56,180 bases of DNA from Oxalobacter sp. (GTDB lineage: Bacteria; Pseudomonadota; Gammaproteobacteria; Burkholderiales; Burkholderiaceae_D): NCBI GenBank assembly GCA_016291665.1, contig JAEEYE010000014.1, positions 1 through 56,180 on the forward strand, written 5' to 3'. A program made the position numbers and the translations under genes. Under the pieces are notes generated by a model. It searched no databases and was not told where the DNA came from. It saw nothing but the letters and a program-made list of their open reading frames with translations. Below, in pieces: positions 16,253 to 25,616 of the stretch. The number at the start of each line of letters is the position of its first letter. The stretch's first letter is position 1.

Positions 16253-18481
16253 ATGAAAGCAACGCGTAAAACCTGGTTCACACTCTTCTGGCTGATCTGG
16301 AGCCTTTTTGCCTTCACCGTACTTGGTCCAGTACATGCCGATGACCAATCAAACGACGTCACGGGTACCATCAAAAGCGTGACCGATGGGGCAAAATCGG
16401 TTGTCACCAAAAAATCAGACTGGGATCCCAACGGCGACAGTGGTTTTACCGAAGATCCCACGACACCAGCCGAAACACCCCCAAAACAAGCCAAGCCTGC
16501 CGGTAAAAATGCGCCATCGGCTATGATAGAGCGCAGGTTAAACGCCGCCAAAAAAGAACGGATCTTAAACTACGACATCGCTGCGGTCATTGACAAGGAC
16601 GCCTCGATGACGGTAACCGAGCGGCTGACTGTCCTGGTCAACCACGTCAAAATCCGCCGGGGGATTACAAGGACGTATCCCATCAAGATGCGCGACGACG
16701 AGGACGGCCTCTACAACTTCGGCTTTGAGCTGCTCTCAACCAAACTCGACGGAGAAGATGTCCCCAACAAATACAGTACCAAAGGCATGATGGTAGGGAT
16801 GGCCATTGGTGACCCAAACAAGCGGGTACCCAAAGGTGTGCATACCTATGAAATCACCTACAAGACAACCGGCCATGTCCGTTCCTTGGATGAACATGAC
16901 GAAATCTACTACAACGCCGTTGGCCTAGACGTTTCATTCCCCGTAGACAAGGCGACATTCAGCCTGACACTACCTGATGGCACCAAACCGATCCTTACAA
17001 AAGCCTTTACCGGCCACGCCGGTGAGAAGGGGGAAGATTACAAGATGACAGGCGAGATGTCCTTTGCCACAACCCGCACGCTCCTGCCCAAGGAAGCGTT
17101 TACCGTGGTTGTCGGCTGGCCAAAAGGTGTCGTAAGCATTCCTGAGCGGCCATGGCTCAATTCCCACCGTAACGAAGCACTCCTGATGATCCTGGGACTT
17201 GTCATCGCCATCTTAGCAGGAGGGTACTTCCTACGGTTCAGGCGCAACCGGCCGGAAATCGTCCATCCGCTCTTTACGCCACCAAACGATCTCTCACCCG
17301 GCAAAGCTGCATACATCGACCAAGGTAAATATACGCCGGTGATGCTGCAGTCAGACCTCATCTGGTCAGCGGTCAAGGGTTACTGCAAGATGGATGGCAA
17401 CAAGACAGACCAGCCGACATTCAAGTGGACGGAAAAGGAAGGTGCCAACTCCAAGAGCATGGCCGGTGCGATTGCATTAGCACTGTTCCGTGGTGCAAAA
17501 ACATTGATCCTGGGATACAACAGCAAAAAGCCCAACACACCGCATCCATCGCTTACCCAAGCTTGGAAACACCTGTACCAGTATTACAAGCGGCGGATTA
17601 AAGACAATACGTCCTGGCGGCTGGGAACCCCAGTGGTCGCATTGGCAGCAGGCTACCTGGCACTCTATGCCATCTTGGACAACATCTGGCATCCGGGGCT
17701 CACATCAAACCTGACGAAATGGGATATGATTTGGATGCCAGGCATTATCAGCGGGCTTTTCGCGTTGCTTGTCTACTGGACCTGCCTGGCATGGGGAGAG
17801 AACCGCCATAAGCTTTTGAAGCGCCTTTGGGTGTTGTCATACCGGGCAGCGTCTGCCGCCTTTACGTTCTTAATCCTTTATTACATCTTTGACGAAGACC
17901 TGGTTTTCACGATTTTCTATGCCTTGATGTGGACGTTGCCGGTACTTTTTGCCTTCCAGTGGAACAGCGTACTGAACGAAGAAGGACTTAAAGATAAAGC
18001 GGTTACCGAAGGGCTTAAGATGTATATCAACACGGCAGAAAAACACCGTCTGGCCATGATCAATGCACCGGAAGACAGTGTCAGCAAGTATGAGGAAATC
18101 CTGCCATACGCCATTGCATTGGGGTGTGCAGAGGCTTGGAACAACCGCTATGGGGAACTTTTAGACCGACTCAACTATATGCCAAACTGGATTGAACGGC
18201 CAGCAGGCTTTGCCGGCGGGATAGCGAGCGACGCATGGGATGCCCAGCAGCGCCTGCTTTATGCCCGCCAGATGCGTGCATTGATGACGGATGCCATCAA
18301 CAACGTACCGGTTTCGGTCAACGATGCGATCGACATGGCGATTGCCAAGAGCCAGGAGACCCGCTCACGCTCGTCCGGCGGGGGCTCATCAGGTGGTTGG
18401 AGTTCCAGCGGTGGCAGCTCGGGCTCGTCAGGCGGGTCGTCCGGGGGTGGCTCCGGTGGCGGGGGTGTTGGCGGCTGGTAG
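16253..18481 (+). CDS. DUF2207 membrane protein with Gly/Ser-rich tail, 742 aa
   Basis: A signal peptide (after MKATRKTW, cut near GPVHA) precedes a DUF2207 domain (about residues 95-300: YDIAAVIDKDASMTVTERLTV, RGITRTYPIKMRDD, HTYEITYKTTGHVR). A membrane helix follows near 312-330 (LLMILGLVIAILAGGYFL), then a cytoplasmic part and four more helices (about 470-590). The protein ends in a low-complexity Ser/Gly stretch closing GGVGGW, typical of this family (YciQ-like). Function is unknown; proposals centre on the cell envelope. ATG 16253 follows AGGA at 16240; an ATG at 16223 would lengthen the signal oddly. The repeated operator array 2 lies just upstream. Confidence 0.9.
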   Translation: MKATRKTWFTLFWLIWSLFAFTVLGPVHADDQSNDVTGTIKSVTDGAKSVVTKKSDWDPNGDSGFTEDPTTPAETPPKQAKPAGKNAPSAMIERRLNAAKKERILNYDIAAVIDKDASMTVTERLTVLVNHVKIRRGITRTYPIKMRDDEDGLYNFGFELLSTKLDGEDVPNKYSTKGMMVGMAIGDPNKRVPKGVHTYEITYKTTGHVRSLDEHDEIYYNAVGLDVSFPVDKATFSLTLPDGTKPILTKAFTGHAGEKGEDYKMTGEMSFATTRTLLPKEAFTVVVGWPKGVVSIPERPWLNSHRNEALLMILGLVIAILAGGYFLRFRRNRPEIVHPLFTPPNDLSPGKAAYIDQGKYTPVMLQSDLIWSAVKGYCKMDGNKTDQPTFKWTEKEGANSKSMAGAIALALFRGAKTLILGYNSKKPNTPHPSLTQAWKHLYQYYKRRIKDNTSWRLGTPVVALAAGYLALYAILDNIWHPGLTSNLTKWDMIWMPGIISGLFALLVYWTCLAWGENRHKLLKRLWVLSYRAASAAFTFLILYYIFDEDLVFTIFYALMWTLPVLFAFQWNSVLNEEGLKDKAVTEGLKMYINTAEKHRLAMINAPEDSVSKYEEILPYAIALGCAEAWNNRYGELLDRLNYMPNWIERPAGFAGGIASDAWDAQQRLLYARQMRALMTDAINNVPVSVNDAIDMAIAKSQETRSRSSGGGSSGGWSSSGGSSGSSGGSSGGGSGGGGVGGW

Positions 18482-18522
18482 CCTGCAAGGCATTTGAGTT
18501 GATTGGAATCCAAGGAGTCTTC

Positions 18523-19320
18523 ATGCAATATCCAGAACTGGCGCAATTTAAGGATGCGGCGCTGACCTTGCCATCCAACCCATCCAAAGCAACCATCCAA
18601 GAGACGTTCTGCATGGCCAAGACAGCGGACTTGATGGAGGTCTACACTCCCTTTGAGTTTGTGAACAAAGCGGCCCGCGTGGCAATTGTCGGTATCACAC
18701 CGGGCTTTACACAGGTGCAGAATGCTATCCTGTCCCTCTCAGATGCATTGAAAACAGGGATGGCAGACGAGAAGGCGCTTCAGGTGGCCAAACAGACTGG
18801 CGCTTTTTCGGGAAGCCTGCGGAAGAACCTGATCGACCTGCTGAACTCCATTGGTCTTGACCAATACCTTGGCATTGCCGACTGCGCAGAACTTTTCGGA
18901 AACCGCAACGACTTAATCCAGAGCTGTTCGATACTTAAGAACGGGGTTTTCAAATTCAACAAGCGAAAGGGCGCTTGGGAAAACTATAACGGCACCCCCG
19001 ACATTATCAAAAATGACTTCTTAAGGAACCGTGTAGAGCGCTTTGGTAAGCAAACAGCACAGTTCCCAAAGGGCATCATTTACATTGCGCTGGGACCTGT
19101 GGTCACATCTGCCTTCGAGTATTTAATCTCACAAGGTGCGGTGGATTCGAAATCGGTCTTTTCAGGCTTAATCCATCCTGCGCCAGGCAACAACGAACGT
19201 ATTGCCGCATGGCTGGAACGCAAACCATTCGAGCTGCTCTCCGCTAAAACTCCGCGGGCGATTGCTGAAAGCTATCTCCAAACCAAGGCAAGTTTAAGGA
19301 AACGCCTGTTGGCACTTTAA
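18523..19320 (+). CDS. Uracil-DNA-glycosylase-like protein, 265 aa
   Basis: AAGGAG precedes ATG 18523, 42 bp after the DUF2207 stop, so the two may be co-transcribed. Residues 45-60 (ARVAIVGITPGFTQ) match the strand plus GxxPG motif 1 of the UDG superfamily. Near the C-terminus, SGLIHPAPGNNERIAAWL resembles the H-P-S-G motif 3 with its following helix. Between them the sequence is unusual and no base-selecting motif is certain. It may be a distant glycosylase or an inactive relative; DNA repair activity is inference. Cytoplasmic, no signal peptide. Confidence 0.65.
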   Translation: MQYPELAQFKDAALTLPSNPSKATIQETFCMAKTADLMEVYTPFEFVNKAARVAIVGITPGFTQVQNAILSLSDALKTGMADEKALQVAKQTGAFSGSLRKNLIDLLNSIGLDQYLGIADCAELFGNRNDLIQSCSILKNGVFKFNKRKGAWENYNGTPDIIKNDFLRNRVERFGKQTAQFPKGIIYIALGPVVTSAFEYLISQGAVDSKSVFSGLIHPAPGNNERIAAWLERKPFELLSAKTPRAIAESYLQTKASLRKRLLAL

Positions 19321-19336
19321 GCGAATCTGCAGGCGG

Positions 19337-19834
19337 CTATCCCTGACCGAATTCATCAATAGCTGCTGCCTGATCTGGGTATGCGGCAAGCAGGTCGCTT
19401 CTCTTAGCGATTTCAAAATCAGCAAAAGCAAAACCTGGCGCAACGGTGCAGCCGACAAATGCGTATTCGGAACCTTTGCAGGGCGTTGCGCCAAACCAGA
19501 CGCCTGCTGGGACAGTGAACTGCACCTTTTGGCCTGCCAAGATGTCTTTGCCCAAGATGATTTCCTCATAACGTCCATCTGGGTAAAGCATCGCAAGGCG
19601 CATCGGATCGCCCAGATAGAAGTGCCACATTTCATCCTGGCGGATGCGGTGGAAGTGTGAATAGTCGCCTGCCTTCAAAAGGTAGAGGATACCGGTTGAC
19701 CAGTTGTGTTCGCCCCAACCATCGGGCAGGGCATTGGCAGGGATGGTGCCAGCGCTGCGGTAGGTTTCAATGTAGTAGCCGCCCTCGGGATGCGGCTGCA
19801 TACCAAAGTGCGTGATAATGTCTTGTGGTTGCAT
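19337..19834 (-). CDS. Cupin protein of the DUF985 (cupin_5) family, 165 aa
   Basis: The order of motifs is that of cupin_5: HPEGGYYIETYRS (residues 14-26), STGILYLLKAGDYSHFHRIRQDEMWHFYLGDP (metal-binding His/Glu cluster), then VQFTVPAGVWFGA and FVGCTVAPGFAFADFEI. Members form a small beta barrel; some act as sugar epimerase- or isomerase-like enzymes but most are uncharacterised. ATG 19834 is chosen because the conserved part starts immediately (MQPQDIITHFGMQPHPEGG); no Shine-Dalgarno is seen. Convergent with the UDG-like gene. Cytoplasmic. Confidence 0.88.
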   Translation of the reverse strand: MQPQDIITHFGMQPHPEGGYYIETYRSAGTIPANALPDGWGEHNWSTGILYLLKAGDYSHFHRIRQDEMWHFYLGDPMRLAMLYPDGRYEEIILGKDILAGQKVQFTVPAGVWFGATPCKGSEYAFVGCTVAPGFAFADFEIAKRSDLLAAYPDQAAAIDEFGQG

Positions 19835-20019
19835 GGGAGGGTCTTTGCTTTGTTTCGATGTTCTGTGACACCTTAACACAGAAGCCTTCATTTGCATGAA
19901 GGGATGGCAAAACTGATGTGTGCAATAAAGTGGACTATAAAAACAAGCACCGAGCAAAGCAGGGAGGGCTTAAAGGATTCAAGCTCAATAGTATGACATC
20001 CAATTTCCAGAACAAGAAG

Positions 20020-20682
20020 TTATTCTTTATTCAAATACGTCACCTTAGGGAACCGCTCAATCTTCGAGAGCTGGTCAATCAAGTCCTGCGGGATTTTATT
20101 GTCACACTCTAAGATCATCACCGCATTGCCGCCTTTGGAATGGCGGTAAAGCTGCATGTTGGCAATATTGATGTCGTGCTGGCCGAGTAGCGACGTGACC
20201 ATCGCCACACACCCTGGGCGGTCATGGTTGGCATGGACAATCAAGGTGTTTTCATTGCCGGAGAAATTGGCTGTAATCCCATCAATCGATGAGACCAAAA
20301 TCCTGCCGCCACCTAAAGAAGATGCGGTCATCTCCAGCTTGCGGCCATGCTCGCCCGTCAACTTCAGGCGGGTTGAGTTTGGATGGGCATTCGGGATATG
20401 GACTGCATGGATCTCAATCTCAAGACCGGCTTTCTTTGCCAACTCCAGGCTCTGCGGAATACGGGCATCATCCTGCTGGATCCCCAAGAGTCCCGCCACA
20501 ATCGCACGGTCGGTACCGTGGCCAGCGCCCGTCATCGCAAAAGAGCCATGCAGACCGATTTCTGCTTTGACCGGCCGTTCGCATAAGAGTTTCCTGGCAA
20601 CAAGCCCAATACGGACAGCACCTGCTGTGTGGGAACTTGACGGTCCAATCATCACAGGACCTATGATATCGAAGAGGTTCAT
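20020..20682 (-). CDS. sdaAB: L-serine dehydratase, iron-sulfur type, beta subunit, 220 aa
   Basis: It starts MNLFDIIGPVMIGPSSSHTAGAVRIG, the signature of the beta domain of iron-sulfur-dependent L-serine dehydratase, which deaminates serine to pyruvate. The C-terminal third (TLIVHANHDRPGCVAMVTSLLGQ through MILECD) is an ACT domain, usually a serine- or allosteric-binding module. The alpha subunit, with the cysteines for the 4Fe-4S cluster, normally sits next to it but is absent on both sides here (cupin left, thioesterase right). The alpha gene must be elsewhere if the enzyme works. Length normal for a beta subunit. Confidence 0.9.
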   Translation of the reverse strand: MNLFDIIGPVMIGPSSSHTAGAVRIGLVARKLLCERPVKAEIGLHGSFAMTGAGHGTDRAIVAGLLGIQQDDARIPQSLELAKKAGLEIEIHAVHIPNAHPNSTRLKLTGEHGRKLEMTASSLGGGRILVSSIDGITANFSGNENTLIVHANHDRPGCVAMVTSLLGQHDINIANMQLYRHSKGGNAVMILECDNKIPQDLIDQLSKIERFPKVTYLNKE

Positions 20683-20735
20683 GCTGGGATTTCAGTAATT
20701 GACCACAGAATGTATATTATGACACGTCAGCGCGA

Positions 20736-21218
20736 TTAAGACTTTGGCTTCAGATAGGCAAACTCCTTGGCCTTCAAGCGGTTGATTAATTCTTCCCGCA
20801 AAAAGACCTTGAATGTGCCAACTGCTTTGGCAATGATCTCTGTACCCAGCCAGAGGTCAGCCTCGCAATGGTAGAGCATCTCGTCCTTGAAGACGACCTT
20901 TGCTTTGGCCTTCACACTTTGGCCTGCCTGGCAGATAGGCTGGTAGAAGCTGGTTTTCATCTCAACGGTAGCGCCGGATGTGACGGCATCAACCAGCGAA
21001 CGTGCAGCCAAGCCCATGCAAGAGTCCAGCACAATCATCATCACACCGGTATCCATCACCCGTTCTTCGTTTACATGTTCAGGTTTTAAGGGGAGGGTGA
21101 TTTCAGCGTAACCGTCTTTCATCGCAGAAAGCTGCATGCCGAGGTGCATGTTGTTCTTAAGCCCCTCGGCCAATGCCTCAACCTGCGGCTTCATGGATGT
21201 AGAAAATGCGTCAGACAT
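20736..21218 (-). CDS. Hotdog-fold thioesterase (PaaI type), 160 aa
   Basis: The product has the hotdog pattern: MQLSAMKDGYAEITLPLKPEHVNEERVMDTGVMMIVLDSCMGLAA (residues 28-72) with the long central helix, then a beta-rich part with SFYQPICQAGQSVKAKAKV. In PaaI-type enzymes the N/D and G around the helix bind and hydrolyse acyl-CoA; MDTGVMMIVLD stands at that place, where many members have HGG. The substrate is unknown. It is 53 bp upstream of the serine dehydratase subunit on the same strand and 13 bp downstream of the autotransporter stop, also same strand. Cytoplasmic. Confidence 0.8.
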   Translation of the reverse strand: MSDAFSTSMKPQVEALAEGLKNNMHLGMQLSAMKDGYAEITLPLKPEHVNEERVMDTGVMMIVLDSCMGLAARSLVDAVTSGATVEMKTSFYQPICQAGQSVKAKAKVVFKDEMLYHCEADLWLGTEIIAKAVGTFKVFLREELINRLKAKEFAYLKPKS

Positions 21219-21230
21219 CTGTTACCAACC

Positions 21231-24200
21231 TTAGAAATTGAGCCTTAAGCCTGCGTTGAACTGGTAGGTCGTCCTGACCGGGCTACCGGCTGTTGTTTCC
21301 ATTTCTCCGTAAGCTGAGAGGTTCTTGTTGATGTGCCAAGTACCACCAACAGCGAATTCCCCCCAGGTACCGCCCATGTCTTCATGATAGCGGCGTTTTG
21401 CCCCGTTCTTGCTCGTATGGATCACCGAGTCAGCGTCCCAGTCATTCAAGACGGAAGCTTTGACGTAGACACTACCTTTCTTGTCAGGGGAAACCCAACC
21501 AGCAGCCACACCCAGGCGGCCGATTTTGGACTTGATGCTCGATTGGTCAACCTTTACGCCACGGCTCGTGGTAAAGCCTGTGCTGTTCAAGTGCCCATAC
21601 ATGAATTCAGCCTGAGGTTCGATATAGTACCCAGCATCGCCCAATCCTAAGCGCCAGCCATATTCGATAGAGAAAGAGGTACCCGACGTATCGTAAGAGC
21701 CTTTGGAACGTTTGCTGTTGGCTTTAAAGTCATAGTCGGTCTCCAGATGGTGGTGTTTCAACGTGACATCGACGAATTGGCCATCTTCTGCAAGCCAGCC
21801 ACCATAAAGGCCAAACGTGTAGTTCTTGTCATCGGTGGAACCGTGCTTTAATGACCCATCACCATCCGTATAAGCAGCGGTCACACCGCCAAAGAAATTG
21901 CCGAAGCGGTGGTCAACACCCAATTGCAACGTCTTATAGTCATTGTGCATACTTTTATACTGGCTCTGGCCTGCAATGACTTTTGCCCATGCACCACTTT
22001 CGCCAGGCATATTACGCAGATCCCCCATACGTTTGTCGAGATCGTTCATCTGGGCACGGAAGACCTGGAAGTTATTGGCAGCAATCTGGTTTAAGACAGC
22101 AGCACTCGCGTTTTTCTTTTCACTGGCTGACAAGAGGTTGCCGTCGCCATCAATCACCGCATTGATTTCACCGTTGATTTCCCCTTCGGCAATGTGCAGA
22201 TACAGATCAGAATTATTGGTATTGTTTTCAACAGCCAAGACCTGCGCGCCTTGATCAATTGCCGCTTCCGTTGAACTGCCTGATATTTGGTCTGCCGCCT
22301 TGCTGCTTAAATCCAAGGACAGGGTCGAGCCATCTTCGCCTTCGTAAGTATTGATAGTAATCTGTTCTTCTTTAACCGTATCGGCCTGAAAGAGGGTATT
22401 GCCTTGGTTCTTCAGGACATTGATTTGTACTTCACCTTCACCACCATTGATTGTGGCATCGGCATTTTCTGCGACAGTGACTTTATCCAACTGCGCCTGG
22501 GGTTCTTCCCCCACAATGGCAATGCCACTGGTACCTGCCATCTCAACCGTACCTTCACTGGAGAACGTTTCTGTCGTGACCGTCCCGTTGGAGAGCGTAA
22601 ACACGGTGTCTTCTTCTGCCTGGAACGCATTGACTACCGCATCACCACCATAGGTCAATTGACCACCAGCCAACTGGAGGTTGATCCCATCGGCACCTGA
22701 AATGTCCCCTGAATAGGTCATTTCAAAGTTCTCATCTGCATACTCAGTCGCTTTTCCGTCTTCATCTGCTTGATAGCCGAAGGACAGTAAGGTTCTGCCA
22801 GATTCACTGGCTGGCTTGAACAAAGTCATCCCATCACCGTACTCACCATAGCGGTTTTCCGAAGGAGACCATTCAGAAACAATGTCGCCCGTAATGGTTG
22901 CGCCATTTAAGACATTGATTTCTTTAACGAACGCATTGTCAGAAATATAAATGGCGGCATTACGGCCATTCAGGCTACCGCTGATATCAACACTGTTAGC
23001 CAAAGGTCCCCTAAGCGCATCTATCACGCTGGAATCGACGTTTTCCCATTTCTCCGTATCTTCATCTTGATTTACTTGGAAGTATGAGCCGCGGTATTCA
23101 TTATTATCACCTAAAAGGTTACCGCCAAAGTCAAAGCGTAATGCGTTGCCGCCTGAACCCGTCGCTTCCACATTCCCTTGGATGTTCAGTTCATGGCTAC
23201 GGCCGTAAGAGACGGCAATACCTACACCATCCTTACCATTGGCCGATACCTGGGTATCTTTTAAGACGGTCAATTTGTTCTTGATACCATCAATACGGAT
23301 GCCATAAGCATCTTCACCTGTTGTTTTGAGATCGGCTTTTTGGGTGATGGTGTTGGAACTCCCATAGATATGAAGCCCTACGCCCCAGTCCTGTTGGCTG
23401 TCAAAACCATTATTGTTTTCGTAGGTTAAATCGTTGTTATAAATGGAAAAACCAAAGAATTTCCGACGGTCAATGCCCGTGAACCCAATATCCTGCAAAA
23501 CCGCCAATTCCGCTTCCATAAAGGTGCCCCAGTTGCGGTAATTCTGGTGACTCATCATGCTGTTTTGCAGTTCAAGGTGGGAGAGTTCAGGCATAGTGAC
23601 CCGTTTTTTATCAGCGTCATAGCCCATCTCATAACCATTGATTGGAATGCCCGCCACAGGCTCGACATCCGAGTTGTCATCAGGCCAAGCAATAGCCGCC
23701 TGCTTGCCATCGACAGTCAAAACCTGTTTGACGTTATCTCCCGAAAAATAGGCACCGGCAAAAGATTCCTCCTCCTTATTCTCATACTGATAAAAAGCAT
23801 CCGTTTTGGCCTCTCCTTTTTTACCCAACGGCACGCGCTTAAATACCATACCCGGCTTCAGTTGATTGCCGTAGATATCGTAGAGATGATTACTAAACAG
23901 CGAGGTTGCCTGAGGCAGAAGGTAGGTAGTATTTTCACCTTCCTTCTTTTTTTCTACATTGGTGGCAATCCCCATCCCATGCATCATTTCATGCACAATG
24001 ACGGATGTCATTGATGCGCCTTCACCCTTAACCGTAACTTGGCGCAGGCTGTCTCCATCTTTGTCGCCCATAGCACCGATTTCAAGCACCGCAACGGGCA
24101 AATCAGTGGCCTTTTTCTCATCCGTATACCATGTACTCAAACGGGTACCGTAAATCCCTGGGGTCTGGCTGCTCATCGGCGAGCTAAAGGATGCCTGGTC

Positions 24201-24548
24201 TTCATCATTGGTGAACGTCTCCACCGTTGGGGCTTGCTTTGGCACACCGAATACTGCCTTCACATACCGCATCGCACCTTGCACATTTGCCCGGTCATTC
24301 TCATTAAATGAACGTGTGTTTTCGTATGTAAGGTCATCTTCATCTGGCCCCATGTCTTCTTGTTTAAACTCAACCGTTTGAACAGGAGCGTAGATGCGTA
24401 ACTTAACCATCTCTTTGCCATCAACCGAAATCGTTTGTGTACTGGTTTTGTATTCGTCTGGATTGAAGGCAAGGGCAGGGGAAGCGCAAAGTGAACCGAC
24501 GAAAAGGGACAACAAAGTCTTACGTAAAAAGGGAACCGGCTTTTTCAT
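21231..24548 (-). CDS. Autotransporter with N-terminal HExxH metallopeptidase-like domain, 1105 aa
   Basis: Signal peptide (residues 1-27). Residues 30-360 form a protease-like domain with VIVHEMMHGMGIATN at 184-198: a zinc-type HExxH followed by GxG as in metzincins, but lacking the third histidine at the usual place (a Thr stands there). The passenger then becomes a repetitive beta-helix (about 390-800: TITQKADLKTTGEDAYGIRIDG, ELNIQGNVEATGSGGNALRF). The last ~270 residues are an autotransporter barrel (GAWAKVIAGQSQYKSMHNDYKTLQLGVDHRFG) ending in phenylalanine (AGLRLNF). It should cross the outer membrane by type V secretion and display or release the passenger. Protease activity is inference. 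Confidence 0.92.
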   Translation of the reverse strand: MKKPVPFLRKTLLSLFVGSLCASPALAFNPDEYKTSTQTISVDGKEMVKLRIYAPVQTVEFKQEDMGPDEDDLTYENTRSFNENDRANVQGAMRYVKAVFGVPKQAPTVETFTNDEDQASFSSPMSSQTPGIYGTRLSTWYTDEKKATDLPVAVLEIGAMGDKDGDSLRQVTVKGEGASMTSVIVHEMMHGMGIATNVEKKKEGENTTYLLPQATSLFSNHLYDIYGNQLKPGMVFKRVPLGKKGEAKTDAFYQYENKEEESFAGAYFSGDNVKQVLTVDGKQAAIAWPDDNSDVEPVAGIPINGYEMGYDADKKRVTMPELSHLELQNSMMSHQNYRNWGTFMEAELAVLQDIGFTGIDRRKFFGFSIYNNDLTYENNNGFDSQQDWGVGLHIYGSSNTITQKADLKTTGEDAYGIRIDGIKNKLTVLKDTQVSANGKDGVGIAVSYGRSHELNIQGNVEATGSGGNALRFDFGGNLLGDNNEYRGSYFQVNQDEDTEKWENVDSSVIDALRGPLANSVDISGSLNGRNAAIYISDNAFVKEINVLNGATITGDIVSEWSPSENRYGEYGDGMTLFKPASESGRTLLSFGYQADEDGKATEYADENFEMTYSGDISGADGINLQLAGGQLTYGGDAVVNAFQAEEDTVFTLSNGTVTTETFSSEGTVEMAGTSGIAIVGEEPQAQLDKVTVAENADATINGGEGEVQINVLKNQGNTLFQADTVKEEQITINTYEGEDGSTLSLDLSSKAADQISGSSTEAAIDQGAQVLAVENNTNNSDLYLHIAEGEINGEINAVIDGDGNLLSASEKKNASAAVLNQIAANNFQVFRAQMNDLDKRMGDLRNMPGESGAWAKVIAGQSQYKSMHNDYKTLQLGVDHRFGNFFGGVTAAYTDGDGSLKHGSTDDKNYTFGLYGGWLAEDGQFVDVTLKHHHLETDYDFKANSKRSKGSYDTSGTSFSIEYGWRLGLGDAGYYIEPQAEFMYGHLNSTGFTTSRGVKVDQSSIKSKIGRLGVAAGWVSPDKKGSVYVKASVLNDWDADSVIHTSKNGAKRRYHEDMGGTWGEFAVGGTWHINKNLSAYGEMETTAGSPVRTTYQFNAGLRLNF

Positions 24549-24665
24549 GGCATATTAGTCATCAAGAGACATACTAAATAAAGAAACCCAAAACAAAACA
24601 ACGACTGTTATCATTGTACTTTAGCAGTTACAAACCGGCTAATCCGTTTAAGGAGGGCAATCAAG

Positions 24666-25505
24666 ATGGAAATGGTTACATTGAACAATGGCATACAAAT
24701 GCCCATCATCGGTTATGGCACATACAAGGTGGTGGGACAGCAATGCGTTGACTGCGTCAAGGAAGCCATTTCAGCGGGTTACCGGATGATTGACACGGCA
24801 CAGGCTTATGGCAATGAACTCGATGTGGGACGTGGCATTAAGGAATGCGGTGTCGCAAGGGAAGAAATTTTTGTCATCACAAAGGTCTGGTTCCGCTCAC
24901 ATGAAAGTGGGCAGTGCCGGGATAGCATCCTACAGTCGATGAAACATTTGGGCATGGATTACATCGACCTCGTTATGATCCACTGGCCGTTTGGCAATAC
25001 CTATGCGGCTTGGCGTGATCTGGAAAAACTCTACGCAGAAAAGAAGGTACGGGCCATCGGTGTCTCCAACTATATGGCCAGCCAATTGATTGACCTGATT
25101 GAATTCAACGACATTGTGCCAGCCGTCAACCAGGTCGAGACCAACCTCGTCTGCCAGCAGCTGCCACTGCAGAAAGTCATGGCGCAATACAAAGTCGCGC
25201 ACCAGGCCTATTCGCCTTTAGGGCAAGGGCGGTTGAATGCGATGTTTGGTGATCCGCTTGTCCTGGCAATCGCTGACAAATACCGCATCACCGCAAGGCA
25301 GGTTGCATTGCGTTACCTGATCCAGTCCGGCATCAGTGTGATTCCGCGCAGTGTCGATCCCCGTCGGATGCGTGAGAACCTGGACATCTTCTCGTTTAAG
25401 CTGGCCCAAGATGAGATGATGGAACTTAAAGCATTGGATAAGGAAACACCACTGATCGGCTCATCGCAGGATCCGGATTTTGTGGCTTCAGCAATGACGT
25501 GGTAA
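24666..25505 (+). CDS. Aldo/keto reductase (2,5-diketogluconate reductase-like), 279 aa
   Basis: An aldo/keto reductase TIM barrel with the catalytic tetrad in place: Asp and Tyr in RMIDTAQAYGNE (residues 40-51), Lys in FVITKVWF, His in LVMIHWPFG. IGVSNYMASQL and the C-terminal VIPRSVDPRRMREN (NADPH-binding Arg/Ser) complete the pattern. It reduces aldehydes or ketones with NADPH in the cytoplasm; the substrate cannot be told. AAGGAGGGC precedes ATG 24666. It is divergent from the autotransporter gene, 117 bp apart, and probably monocistronic. Confidence 0.93.
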   Translation: MEMVTLNNGIQMPIIGYGTYKVVGQQCVDCVKEAISAGYRMIDTAQAYGNELDVGRGIKECGVAREEIFVITKVWFRSHESGQCRDSILQSMKHLGMDYIDLVMIHWPFGNTYAAWRDLEKLYAEKKVRAIGVSNYMASQLIDLIEFNDIVPAVNQVETNLVCQQLPLQKVMAQYKVAHQAYSPLGQGRLNAMFGDPLVLAIADKYRITARQVALRYLIQSGISVIPRSVDPRRMRENLDIFSFKLAQDEMMELKALDKETPLIGSSQDPDFVASAMTW

Positions 25506-25616
25506 TAGCAAAGACACATTATTTATATTTTCAATTAACATTAATTTATCATCATAATTAATTGATTTTTATCTAATAGTTTACATTAGTAAAAATAACC
25601 GCTAAGGATTAACAAC

